Part shown: piece after piece, positions 1 to 8,134 of the stretch
Position numbering within the stretch: the first letter of the stretch is position 1
How the letters are laid out: each line of letters begins with the position of its first letter
From: Terriglobia bacterium
GTDB taxonomy: Bacteria; Acidobacteriota; Terriglobia; Bryobacterales; Bryobacteraceae
Direction of reading: 5' to 3'
Assembly: GCA_003175985.1 (NCBI GenBank)
Contig: PSRJ01000345.1
Coordinates: 1 to 47,187, forward strand
Length of the DNA: 47,187 bases
Program-made: the position numbers and the translations under genes
The notes under the pieces: generated by a model
Seen by the model: the letters and a program-made list of their open reading frames with translations, nothing else
Told to the model about the DNA's origin: nothing
The model's database searches: none

Positions 1-2
1 GG

Positions 3-500
3 ATCGATGGGAAAGATCAAGCCGTACCGTCGGGTCCTTTCCGGTGGGAAGGCCGCCCCGAAACGCGTATTCGCGAGTGGGCCTCCACGCCGGAACGAGA
101 TCTTCTCGATGCGGAGTGCCGCTACTCGGGATTTGTGCACAGGCGCCGGTTTCTGTTTCTGAAACCGGATCTGCTGCTGATTCTCGATCAGATCGAAGGG
201 CCCACGGGCGAGCACCGCATCGAGCAGTTCTGGCATGCCGGCGGCCCGCAAGCCTGGAATGCCATAGCCCTATCCGGAAGTACAACGGAAATGGCATCGT
301 GGCGTTCCAAAGTATTCGGAGAAAAGGAGCCTTCCAGTACCCGCTGTGTCCTTCATGCAGGTTCGCTCCCGGCCGTACTTGCCGGAGCCGTGAGTTTTGC
401 AAGCGATCTTGCGGGCCTTAAACTCATGACGGTTCAGCCACATCCGTGTCTCAAAGTGCGGTTTTCCGATGGTCGAACCCGGGAGGTTACTCTGGGCTGA
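3..500 (+). CDS. Heparinase II/III-family protein, C-terminal part (partial)
   Basis: The frame is open from the left edge to TGA at 498-500 and encodes the last 165 residues of a protein whose start lies outside the window. The stretch with HRRRFLFLKPDLLLILDQI, followed by GEHRIEQFWHAG, resembles the beta-sheet C-terminal half of heparinase II/III-like polysaccharide lyases, where a line of the type 'R.VLFLKP.YWLVVDRI' is typical. Such enzymes cleave uronic-acid-containing polysaccharides by beta-elimination, usually in the periplasm or outside the cell. The catalytic N-terminal alpha/alpha toroid is not in view, so activity cannot be judged. A uronate lyase beside an exopolysaccharide locus would fit trimming or turnover of the polymer, which is inference. 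Confidence 0.7.
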   Translation: MDGKDQAVPSGPFRWEGRPETRIREWASTPERDLLDAECRYSGFVHRRRFLFLKPDLLLILDQIEGPTGEHRIEQFWHAGGPQAWNAIALSGSTTEMASWRSKVFGEKEPSSTRCVLHAGSLPAVLAGAVSFASDLAGLKLMTVQPHPCLKVRFSDGRTREVTLG

Positions 501-865
501 CTTGCGACAACATTCACAAGTGCACCTTTTTGAACAAAAATTATTGTTGTGTGTTTGCGCACAATTCTTCTACTATCTACATGAGGCGGCAACACTGGTC
601 GCGCTAAACCGGTCTTCCACTGCTGAACCTGGTTGCCACAATTCTGGCACTTGCTCAAATCGTTAGCGCGGCCAGAAATCCATATTTTGGAAAGGAACGT
701 TTGTTAACGTTTGGGTGTTCTACTGCCCAAGGGGAGTAGTCTGTGACCCAGCGGCGCGGGAATTCCTGCTGAATAGCGCCTGCTGACCTTACCGAGCCCA
801 AGCCTCCAGACTCCGACGACCGGAGGCCGGCGAAGTTCGCTCCCAACGGCAAACGCGAAGAATGA
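501..865. other. Gene-free region upstream of surface protein A
   Basis: No convincing gene is seen in these 365 bases. The first 90 bases are clearly AT-richer than the surroundings. They hold an imperfect inverted repeat (TTGTGTG at 547-553 and CGCACAA at 558-564, 6 of 7 pairs). A possible hairpin CTCCG-ACGAC-CGGAG lies at 811-825. The stretch 831-849 resembles one arm of the nested inverted repeat at 19817-19945. The region probably carries the promoter and leader of the large gene at 866. Small frames on either strand here show no recognisable protein. Confidence 0.6.
547..576 (+). promoter_or_regulatory. Possible sigma70-type promoter for surface protein A
   Basis: TTGTGT at 547-552 and TACTAT at 571-576 are separated by 18 bases and resemble -35 and -10 boxes. 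They lie in the AT-rich start of the gap before the gene at 866, which would give a leader of roughly 280 bases. The match is modest and nothing else supports it. Confidence 0.25.
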
Positions 866-3800
866 ATGGCACTCAACGCTCGTAGTGTGTCCGGACTGTT
901 CTTGCCTCTTACTGTTGTCTTGCTGTCCGCCTGTGCTTACGGCGATCCCCTTATTACATATAGTTCAGGCCCAATTGGTTGCCATACCGCTGCCGGGTAT
1001 ATCGATCTTCCCTTCTGTATAGTGCCCAATGAGATTCCATTGGGAGGCTTTGTTCCGCCGGCGGCCGGCCAGTCCTACACCGACGCCAACTTCGGCAGCA
1101 ACGTGACTCCGCTGACCCCGCCCGGCTACGTTCACGGTCCCTCACCTGCCAACCCTTTCAGCGCGCACGGCAAATACTTGTGGATACGCAGCGTGCAAAG
1201 CCGCGGGCTGCAAGTCGTGAACGCCGTGACAGGTCAGGCGCTGGGGAGCGGTCCTGCCAGCCCGGATCTTCTTGCCTGGGACGCCTACAACGACGATATC
1301 TATTACTACGCAAACGGCGCGCGCATCGTGAAACATACGTTATCCACGGCGCAGGACGCCACGATCGCCGATTACTCTGCCGACGCACATCATTTCAGCA
1401 CGATTACGGCGGGGGCAGGCAGCGATACATCCAAAGACAACTGGATTGCATTTTGGGCTCCCAAAGAACATCAGGTCTGTGCCTTGAACCTGACGGTCCT
1501 GCAAACCCTTTGCGCAAACTATCTGGAGCCCCAAGTAGTCAAACGCGCCGGCTGGGATTCGATCAGCTCCGTGTTGATCGCCAGGGGTGTGGACAGCGCG
1601 TCGGGCAAACGCTATGTCCTGCTGATGGGGTCTCCCGCCATGGGTATGTGGTCTGTGAACAGAATCACGGGCCAACTTGACTTCGAAATGCGCGGTCCGG
1701 AGAATCCGGAGTTAGCAGGAACTTCAGGCAACGGAGATAACATCTGCAATGCGGGCGAGAGTTGCCTTGGTGAGCCGCCGGCCGACGTGCTGGAAGATAC
1801 GGATGGCAAGCAATACCTGGTGACCATGAAAGCCTATACCGCACCGTGCGCGCTGCAACTGGTGACTCTGGCGCTTTCTGCGGGGCAACAGATGTACCTG
1901 CCGGCCGAACAAGGCGGCGGACGGACCGCTGTGTTGCCGGTGGCACAGTGTGGGGAGATATGGCCGGATTATTCGGTCGGCTGCGCCCGGCAAGCTCCCT
2001 ATTGCGCCGTCTCGACGAATCAGGGAGCGTTTCGCGACCGCTCGGATGTGACGACGCCATTCCCGGCCGCGCCGCATCGCGATGAAGTGATGGTCATGCG
2101 CGGAAACGGCCAGGAAGTTCGCAGGTTGGCCATGTCGCGTTCCGTATTGTTCACCGATGATAACGTCTGGCCGCGGCCGCGCGCCGCGATCTCCCCCGAC
2201 GCATCTTATGTCGTGTTCGATTCAAATTTTGGCGTACTCGCGCAAGAGCGCGTCAACCTGGTAACCACGGGCTTCGGAGAATCGCGCCCGGCTACACAGC
2301 TCGCTGTGTCACCCGGCACGGTGACTCTTGGCCCATCCCAGACTCAACAGTTTACACTCGTGGGAACCCACAACTCCGTGACGTGGAGCATCAATCCTCC
2401 AACCGGGAACATTACGCCTGATGGCGGCCTCTATACCGCTCCCGCCACCATCGCTGCGCAGCAGGTTGTCACGGTTACGGCCAAGGTCGTGGCCACGGGC
2501 AAAACGGCAACGGCTGGGGTGACGCTGCAGCCCCCTCCGCCTCCAGCCAGTGCGGCCTTTGTCACGACAGACGCTACCACCCGAGGATCGTGGAAGGGCG
2601 TCTACGGAACAGATGGCTACAACGTGATTAACGACAGCGCCAGCTATCCGGCGTATGTCACGCCGACGCCTTCCGGGAATCTCTCTTACACGTGGGCCGC
2701 TTCCACCTCCGACAGCCGCGGTCTGCAAAAAGTGACCGTGGCCAATGACCGCATCGCGGCCTGTTGGTACACCACCAGCGCCATGAGCCTGGATTTGAAT
2801 TTTACCGACGGGAAATCTCACCAGGTGGACCTGTACCTGGTCGATTGGGACACCTATGGACCGCGCACCGAGCGCGTTGACATTCTGGATACGAACGGCA
2901 CGGTGTTGGACAGCCGCGCAGCCTCCAATTTTACGGGCGGCGTATATCTGGTGTGGACCGTCAGCGGTCACGTCGTCGTTCGGGTTACCAATACGAATGG
3001 GGCTTCCAATGCGGTCGTTAGCGGCATCTTCTTCGGGAGCGCGGGACAACCTCCTATTGGTGTCAGCGTGAGCCCAACTTCGGCGATGCTCGGCCCTTCG
3101 CAGACGCAGCAGTTCACGGCCACGGTAACGAATGGACCGCCGGGAGTCACCTGGTCGCTCAATCCCGCCCTCGGCTCTATATCGCCTGACGGTCTGTATA
3201 CGGCGCCGGCGGCCATCAATGCAGCACAGACCGTTACTGTAACGGCAACCAGTACGGCCGATACATCCAAATCGGCCACGGCTTCCATTAATTTGCAGCC
3301 GCCGATTGTCGTCACTGTGGCCCCCCCTTCAATGACGCTCACAGCTTCGCAGACCCAGCAGTTTACTGCCATCGTAGCTAATGGTCCATCCGGGGTCACG
3401 TGGTCGCTCAATCCCGCCGTGGGCACAATTTCACCCAGCGGTCTATATACCGCTCCGGTTACCGTAAATGCGGCGCAGACGGTGACCGTTACCGCAACCA
3501 GTACGGCCGATACATCCAAGTCCGGAAACGCCGTAGTGACGTTGCAGCCCGTCCAGGGCGGCATCAACAATTTGACGGTGATCGGCGCCACACCCACGCA
3601 GGCGATCGTCAGCTACACCGCTCCCAATGCGAGTGCCTGTGTGCTCGAAGTGAGCGAAAGCAACACCTACAACCCGCTCGTGAATGACGTCAATCCCGGT
3701 CTTTTCGCCGGCGCCAACCTCGACAATCGTCCGGGGAACCTGGTGAACGGCGTCACACGCATCGCGATAATCGGGAAGCGCGCGGCGGACGTGGCGCTCA

Positions 3801-6406
3801 ATCAACGGCAATACTCGCGGTCTCTACAGAACAATACGCCGCACTATCTGCGCGTGACCTGCGGCTCTTCCGTAGCGACCGCCACTTTCACCACCGCCAA
3901 CCTGCCTTATGGCAATACCTATCCCGATGCCAGCACGTCGATGCTGGCTTCTCCAGGCTCCTATAACTGGCCCACGATCGACGCCAACACCGGCCGCACC
4001 ACAGATCCGCAAACCGGAGTTGCCATGTGGCCATTCGGCTTCGGCTCCGGCTGGACCTCCGGCGCGCGGACGATCATGTGCTCGCAATTCCCGGTAGCGG
4101 ATAACAGCGCACCGGCCAAGTACGGTTATCCGTGCATGCCGGTGGGGGGTAGCGACCTCTACTGGTTAGACACCACCGACGGAATTGTTCGGGATATTGG
4201 AAAGCCTCTGTTCGTATATTGCGGCAGCGGCTGCTATAACGGCGACACCGTGGATCCGCAGCCGATTACTTCTTATAGCCAGACGCTCACGGCCGACGGC
4301 CATTTTTTGGCCGCAACTTATACAGATCCGCAGAACACCCTGATCATGATGAGCGGGAGTTATAACGGGCATTGGCAGGCTGGAGACATCGGCACCCTGT
4401 CCTGGACCAATTTGACGCCGGCCGCACAGGGCCAGGACGTGCTGACTTTAATGCACGGTTTCGATAGCAGTTTCAACCCGGCCATGGTGGCGTATGCCAT
4501 TCAGATCGGGCTTACAGGCGATCAGACCAAGGCCATCCTCTACGCCGAGTACGGCATTCAGAACTCGATCGGTTACGTAGCCATTTTCGATCCCGCGGCC
4601 CGTGGCGCCTCGCCCGCGTGCGCGCCAGGCGGCTGCATCGTGGCGATGCTGGGCGGCTTCAAGTCTTCGCAGACCCGCTGGGCCGGTTTCCACAGTGAGA
4701 ACGCGGTGGAGGGATCGGCCGCTTGGATGACGTTCGAACCTTCCAACACCGTGTATGCCAATGGCTACTGGCCGATGGACAGCGGCGGACGCTATAACGG
4801 CGACGGCCCGTACATCGTCACCACAACCACCGCGCTCACCGCCGTGCCAAAATATGCCGCGGGCATGACCATTCCGGGGTTCACGGGTGTTACCTGCCCG
4901 GCCGGCGCCGTAGGATGCGATGTGATGACCGTAAGCGGCCCTCCCTGCGACCCCACTCCGGGCGCCAATGAGCCCGGCAACTGCCCCTGGAACAGCGGCT
5001 ACTACTACATGATGGATGCGGCGGTGGGTGATTGGTTTATGCCGCAAGACAATAGCTGCGGCGTGACCTGCGAGCAACTGCAGATCATCGGGATCAATGG
5101 CAACTCCTGGGCCGTACGCCGCGCCGGGTGGCAGTGGCCGCAGGACCATTCGTCGATTACGGTCTATGGCATGATTTCGGCGACAAATCATAACTCCGCC
5201 GTCAGCGGGTGGAACTTCGCGGCAGACCCGATGGGCACAGGTTCCGGTGTTGTCGTCGATGCCGTAGCTGCTTTTGACCACGGCACCTATTCCAATACCG
5301 CGGCCGGCGGCGGAGACGCGATTTCCTGCCCTCCGCAAATACCGGCCACCGCCTGTGTCGTCATCAAGACAGGAACCAGTCCGGCCGCAATGCTCGATCA
5401 GCCCGCCACGGTGACGATTAATACCGCGCCATCATACAGCGGAGTCACGGGAATCTCCCCGACGACTGTAGTCGAGACTTATACCTCCGGCCCTCCCATC
5501 AGACCGCTGGTCAGCAACCCGAACTTCGTCGTGCAAACCAAACCGATCGAAGGCGGGCCGGTCAATACCTATACTCCCGTTACCGGGAATCTATACAAAG
5601 TCACAATCAACAGTGGATTCGGCTCCTACGACCCGAAAACCTCCGTGGCTGCCGCCGCCTGCAATGGTAAACCCATGCTGAATATCTCTAGCGCGGTAAC
5701 CGGCAACGTGATCAATACCGATAACACAGCGTCTTACGAGTATTGCTATGCCAAGAATGCCAACGAGTGCCGCAGCGGGAGCAACCCGGGCGAGTTCTAC
5801 GTCAATTGCCCCGGCTACAACGCCAACATGTCGCAAAATTATGTGATCGCGTCAACATCCCTGGTAGCCAAGTACTCGCAACTTCGCTGGGACGATCCGA
5901 ACACCGCCGGCCGCGATACACGTCCGCTGACCAGCGGCTTCCGGCCTTTCGTGCAGTTTACGCCTTACGTGAGCGGGCGCGCGGTGCCATCCGGCGATGC
6001 GGTCCTGGTTTACTCCGACCAGGTCCCCAGCGGCGGTCAAAGCGCCATCAGCATGGTTCGTGTTCCGCCTACGGTAGCGTGGGACGGAGTGGATCGCACC
6101 ACCTGGGTCCCCGTTAGCGTGTCCGCTATAGGAAAGACCGGAACGACCGCCGTCGTCAAATTCGGCTATGCCGAAAACGGCGCTCCGAGCTCTTTCTACT
6201 GCGCATCCCGGCAAGAAGCCTGCGTAGCCAACAAGAGCAACATCGGTTCGCCGGCCTACTATTTCGCGGGTGAGAACCCCATTGGACAGGCCTGCTCCTC
6301 CGGTTGCTCGTTCCAGATACCGGGCATCAGTGGAAGAGTTGTGTACTATCAAGTCACTTACAACGACGGCACGACGGATCCGCTCCAGGCCGCGTACGTT
6401 CCCTGA
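866..6406 (+). CDS. Giant secreted surface protein A with Ig-like repeats
   Basis: This is an 1846-aa exported protein of unknown function. The N-terminus has a hydrophobic signal segment ending in LLSAC (Cys23), which fits a lipoprotein signal, although ordinary signal-peptidase cleavage after AYG is possible. Residues about 90-470 look like a beta-propeller-type region with an ISPDASYVVFDS motif. An Ig-like (BIG2-type) domain follows at about 478-562. A separate module at about 563-723 starts at GSWKGVYGTDGYNVI. Two more Ig-like domains at about 730-815 and 816-899 form a tandem repeat. The last 950 residues are clearly paralogous to the protein at 37440-41099: both have AVxSYTAP-type, DNRPGN, GKRAA, CPAG..GCDV, NPG..NCP, FGYAENG and FAGENP motifs, plus many shared cysteines. 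An ATG at 862 in another frame is not used. Adhesion, matrix or S-layer-like roles are possible; none is shown. Confidence 0.88.
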   Translation: MALNARSVSGLFLPLTVVLLSACAYGDPLITYSSGPIGCHTAAGYIDLPFCIVPNEIPLGGFVPPAAGQSYTDANFGSNVTPLTPPGYVHGPSPANPFSAHGKYLWIRSVQSRGLQVVNAVTGQALGSGPASPDLLAWDAYNDDIYYYANGARIVKHTLSTAQDATIADYSADAHHFSTITAGAGSDTSKDNWIAFWAPKEHQVCALNLTVLQTLCANYLEPQVVKRAGWDSISSVLIARGVDSASGKRYVLLMGSPAMGMWSVNRITGQLDFEMRGPENPELAGTSGNGDNICNAGESCLGEPPADVLEDTDGKQYLVTMKAYTAPCALQLVTLALSAGQQMYLPAEQGGGRTAVLPVAQCGEIWPDYSVGCARQAPYCAVSTNQGAFRDRSDVTTPFPAAPHRDEVMVMRGNGQEVRRLAMSRSVLFTDDNVWPRPRAAISPDASYVVFDSNFGVLAQERVNLVTTGFGESRPATQLAVSPGTVTLGPSQTQQFTLVGTHNSVTWSINPPTGNITPDGGLYTAPATIAAQQVVTVTAKVVATGKTATAGVTLQPPPPPASAAFVTTDATTRGSWKGVYGTDGYNVINDSASYPAYVTPTPSGNLSYTWAASTSDSRGLQKVTVANDRIAACWYTTSAMSLDLNFTDGKSHQVDLYLVDWDTYGPRTERVDILDTNGTVLDSRAASNFTGGVYLVWTVSGHVVVRVTNTNGASNAVVSGIFFGSAGQPPIGVSVSPTSAMLGPSQTQQFTATVTNGPPGVTWSLNPALGSISPDGLYTAPAAINAAQTVTVTATSTADTSKSATASINLQPPIVVTVAPPSMTLTASQTQQFTAIVANGPSGVTWSLNPAVGTISPSGLYTAPVTVNAAQTVTVTATSTADTSKSGNAVVTLQPVQGGINNLTVIGATPTQAIVSYTAPNASACVLEVSESNTYNPLVNDVNPGLFAGANLDNRPGNLVNGVTRIAIIGKRAADVALNQRQYSRSLQNNTPHYLRVTCGSSVATATFTTANLPYGNTYPDASTSMLASPGSYNWPTIDANTGRTTDPQTGVAMWPFGFGSGWTSGARTIMCSQFPVADNSAPAKYGYPCMPVGGSDLYWLDTTDGIVRDIGKPLFVYCGSGCYNGDTVDPQPITSYSQTLTADGHFLAATYTDPQNTLIMMSGSYNGHWQAGDIGTLSWTNLTPAAQGQDVLTLMHGFDSSFNPAMVAYAIQIGLTGDQTKAILYAEYGIQNSIGYVAIFDPAARGASPACAPGGCIVAMLGGFKSSQTRWAGFHSENAVEGSAAWMTFEPSNTVYANGYWPMDSGGRYNGDGPYIVTTTTALTAVPKYAAGMTIPGFTGVTCPAGAVGCDVMTVSGPPCDPTPGANEPGNCPWNSGYYYMMDAAVGDWFMPQDNSCGVTCEQLQIIGINGNSWAVRRAGWQWPQDHSSITVYGMISATNHNSAVSGWNFAADPMGTGSGVVVDAVAAFDHGTYSNTAAGGGDAISCPPQIPATACVVIKTGTSPAAMLDQPATVTINTAPSYSGVTGISPTTVVETYTSGPPIRPLVSNPNFVVQTKPIEGGPVNTYTPVTGNLYKVTINSGFGSYDPKTSVAAAACNGKPMLNISSAVTGNVINTDNTASYEYCYAKNANECRSGSNPGEFYVNCPGYNANMSQNYVIASTSLVAKYSQLRWDDPNTAGRDTRPLTSGFRPFVQFTPYVSGRAVPSGDAVLVYSDQVPSGGQSAISMVRVPPTVAWDGVDRTTWVPVSVSAIGKTGTTAVVKFGYAENGAPSSFYCASRQEACVANKSNIGSPAYYFAGENPIGQACSSGCSFQIPGISGRVVYYQVTYNDGTTDPLQAAYVP
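3055..3552 (+). repeat. Tandem 249-bp repeat encoding two Ig-like domains
   Basis: Two in-frame units of 249 bases (83 residues) lie back to back. Each encodes an SQTQQFTA..VANGP..VTWSLNPA..ISP.GLYTAP domain. A 26-base stretch is identical in both at 3245-3270 and 3494-3519, exactly 249 bases apart. A more diverged copy of the domain lies at about 2297-2552, separated from the pair by another module. Confidence 0.85.
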
Positions 6407-6503
6407 TGGGCTTGCACGCACGCTTCTCACTCGCAGTCTGCGAAAAAGCGTCCACTTATTGGCTGAAGTGCCTCATCGCCTGACGCCTCTTTAAAAACGG
6501 CCG

Positions 6504-6512
6504 TGGCATAAT
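6504..6512 (+). promoter_or_regulatory. Extended -10 promoter element before methyltransferase pair
   Basis: TGG at 6504-6506 followed by CATAAT at 6507-6512 is an extended -10 element (TGn plus a near-consensus hexamer). No good -35 box is visible, which such promoters can tolerate. Transcription would start near 6519 and leave about 48 bases before the ATG at 6567. A perfect inverted repeat, ATCGA-TTT-TCGAT at 6511-6523, overlaps the -10 edge and the start point and could be an operator or be chance. Confidence 0.45.
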
Positions 6513-6566
6513 CGATTTTCGATCTCGTCGTGGTCCGCGCCCGAGGCGCAGGGGGATTGCCCGCCG

Positions 6567-7367
6567 ATGACGACTCTTGTACGCCAATTAACCAGAATTC
6601 CCGGCCTCCGGCATTTGTGGCGTAAGTTTCCCGTCGGCTCGGCACACCTGCGCGTCGAATTCGATATCTGGGACTATCCCGCTTATGCCTACGGCGTATA
6701 CTCGGCCGCAAACCTGGCCCGGCTTCTCGGCCATGATGGAATTAGTGTCATCGAATTCGGTGTAGCTGGCGGGAGCGGCCTCGTTGCCCTGGAACAAATC
6801 TCCGAACACCTTTCCATGGAGCTTGGCGTTCGAATTTCCGCATTTGGCTTTGATACCGGCCAAGGCATGCCCGAGCCCACTGATTACCGCGACTTACCCT
6901 ACGTCTGGGGACCGGGCTTCTACCGTATGGATCCTGACGCGCTACGTCACCGTCTCCACAACGCCCAACTCCTGCTGGGAAATGTTGGCGATACTGTCAA
7001 GCAGTTTTGTGCCACAGTCAAAGACCCGATCGGTTTCGTTTCCTTCGATCTCGACTACCACAGCTCCACAAAGAGCGCATTATCGATATTTCAAGCGCAT
7101 GCCTGCACCCGGCTACCGCGAGTGTTTTGCTATTTCGACGATGTTATTTGGCCGGAACGCGCCTGCTACAGCGAGTACGCCGGTGAGTATCTGGCGATCA
7201 GAGAATTCAATGCGCAATATGAGGCCATGAAGCTTTCGAAGATTCCCCACCTAAGCTGGATGCGCCAGCATGCAGCGGCCTGGAATGAACAAATGTACGT
7301 TCTGCATGACTTCTTCCATCCCGAATACTGCACTAATATCACGCCTGTCTCGGGCCGGCAGATGTAA
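6567..7367 (+). CDS. Class I SAM-dependent methyltransferase-like protein
   Basis: This 266-aa protein has the SAM-binding loop VIEFGVAGGSGLVALE near residues 60-75. A later strand, FVSFDLDYHSSTKSAL, resembles the acidic catalytic segment of TylF-like sugar O-methyltransferases. I therefore call it a Rossmann-fold methyltransferase, probably acting on a sugar hydroxyl, with moderate certainty. A purine-rich GGGGG at 6551-6555 lies 11 bases before the ATG and supports this start. Two bases separate its stop from the next methyltransferase gene, so the two are likely co-transcribed. The C-terminal half (FDDVIWPERACYSEYAGEYLAI) resembles hypothetical proteins from glycan loci. The acceptor is unknown. 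Confidence 0.75.
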   Translation: MTTLVRQLTRIPGLRHLWRKFPVGSAHLRVEFDIWDYPAYAYGVYSAANLARLLGHDGISVIEFGVAGGSGLVALEQISEHLSMELGVRISAFGFDTGQGMPEPTDYRDLPYVWGPGFYRMDPDALRHRLHNAQLLLGNVGDTVKQFCATVKDPIGFVSFDLDYHSSTKSALSIFQAHACTRLPRVFCYFDDVIWPERACYSEYAGEYLAIREFNAQYEAMKLSKIPHLSWMRQHAAAWNEQMYVLHDFFHPEYCTNITPVSGRQM

Positions 7368-7369
7368 CA

Positions 7370-8134
7370 ATGACCGAAGCCCTGCGTGCCCGGCTCGAAC
7401 AGTTGTACTGGGATATCGAATCACGGATCGACCCCGGTGTGGTCAGTTCTCAGAATACTTACGCCGATACCATTCAAATGTACGTGGGGCCACATTCGCG
7501 CTGGCTCGACCTGGGTTGCGGCCGCTCGATTTTTCCGGATTGGATCGAGGGACAGCAGGAACTAGCGACGCGCCCGGAGCTGATTGCCGGGATCGATTAT
7601 TCCTGGAGCAGTTTGCGGCAGCATAACAGCATCCGCAAGCTTGCGTGCGGGGACACCGCGCACCTCCCGTTTCGTGCCGGAGCATTTAACCTGATCACGG
7701 CCAATATGGTCTTCGAACACCTGGCGGACCCCGCGCAGTCCTTGCGTGAGATGAACCGCATCCTCGAACCGGGAGGGCTGGTGATCTTTCACACGCCGAA
7801 TCTGTGGCACTTCCCGATTCTCGCGGCCTCTCTCATACCCGATGCAATAAAACGCAAGCTGGTTCTCCTCTCGGAGGGCCGGGCGGAGTCGGACATTTTC
7901 CCGACTCATTACCGCATCAATACGCGGCGGGACATAGAACGATTCGCTGCCGCCGGCGGGTTTCACATCAAACGCTTGGACCGTGTCAGTACTTCCAGCA
8001 CGGGCGACCTGCTTCTCTACGGCCCCTTTCTCGTCTTTGCCCTGCTGTGGCGGCGCCTGCTGCGGCGGGAGTCGCTGCAGGATTTGCGCAGCAATTTCAT
8101 TGTGATCTTGCAGAAGGCGCAGCAAGCTGTTTAG
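7370..8134 (+). CDS. SAM-dependent methyltransferase (type 11)
   Basis: This 254-aa protein is a standard class I methyltransferase. Motif I is RWLDLGCGRSIFP, the acidic second motif is AGIDYSW, CGDTAHLPFRAGAFNLI is the typical adenine-side and post-II segment, and MVFEHLADP leads to RILEPGGLVIFHTPN. The hydrophobic C-terminal stretch LLLYGPFLVFALLWRRLL may touch the membrane. It follows the methyltransferase at 6567 by two bases. Its stop codon shares bases with the stop of the converging gene on the other strand (TTAG at 8131-8134). The context suggests methylation of a sugar or of a lipid-linked intermediate in polysaccharide assembly. Confidence 0.88.
   Translation: MTEALRARLEQLYWDIESRIDPGVVSSQNTYADTIQMYVGPHSRWLDLGCGRSIFPDWIEGQQELATRPELIAGIDYSWSSLRQHNSIRKLACGDTAHLPFRAGAFNLITANMVFEHLADPAQSLREMNRILEPGGLVIFHTPNLWHFPILAASLIPDAIKRKLVLLSEGRAESDIFPTHYRINTRRDIERFAAAGGFHIKRLDRVSTSSTGDLLLYGPFLVFALLWRRLLRRESLQDLRSNFIVILQKAQQAV

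Noticed and set aside
3055..3552. CRISPR-like or other non-coding repeat
   Set aside because: The repeat unit is 249 bases, in frame, and encodes Ig-like domains.
4448..5338. A 296-codon minus-strand frame inside surface protein A
   Set aside because: Low-complexity product, fully covered by the plus-strand gene whose protein aligns with a paralogue over this region.
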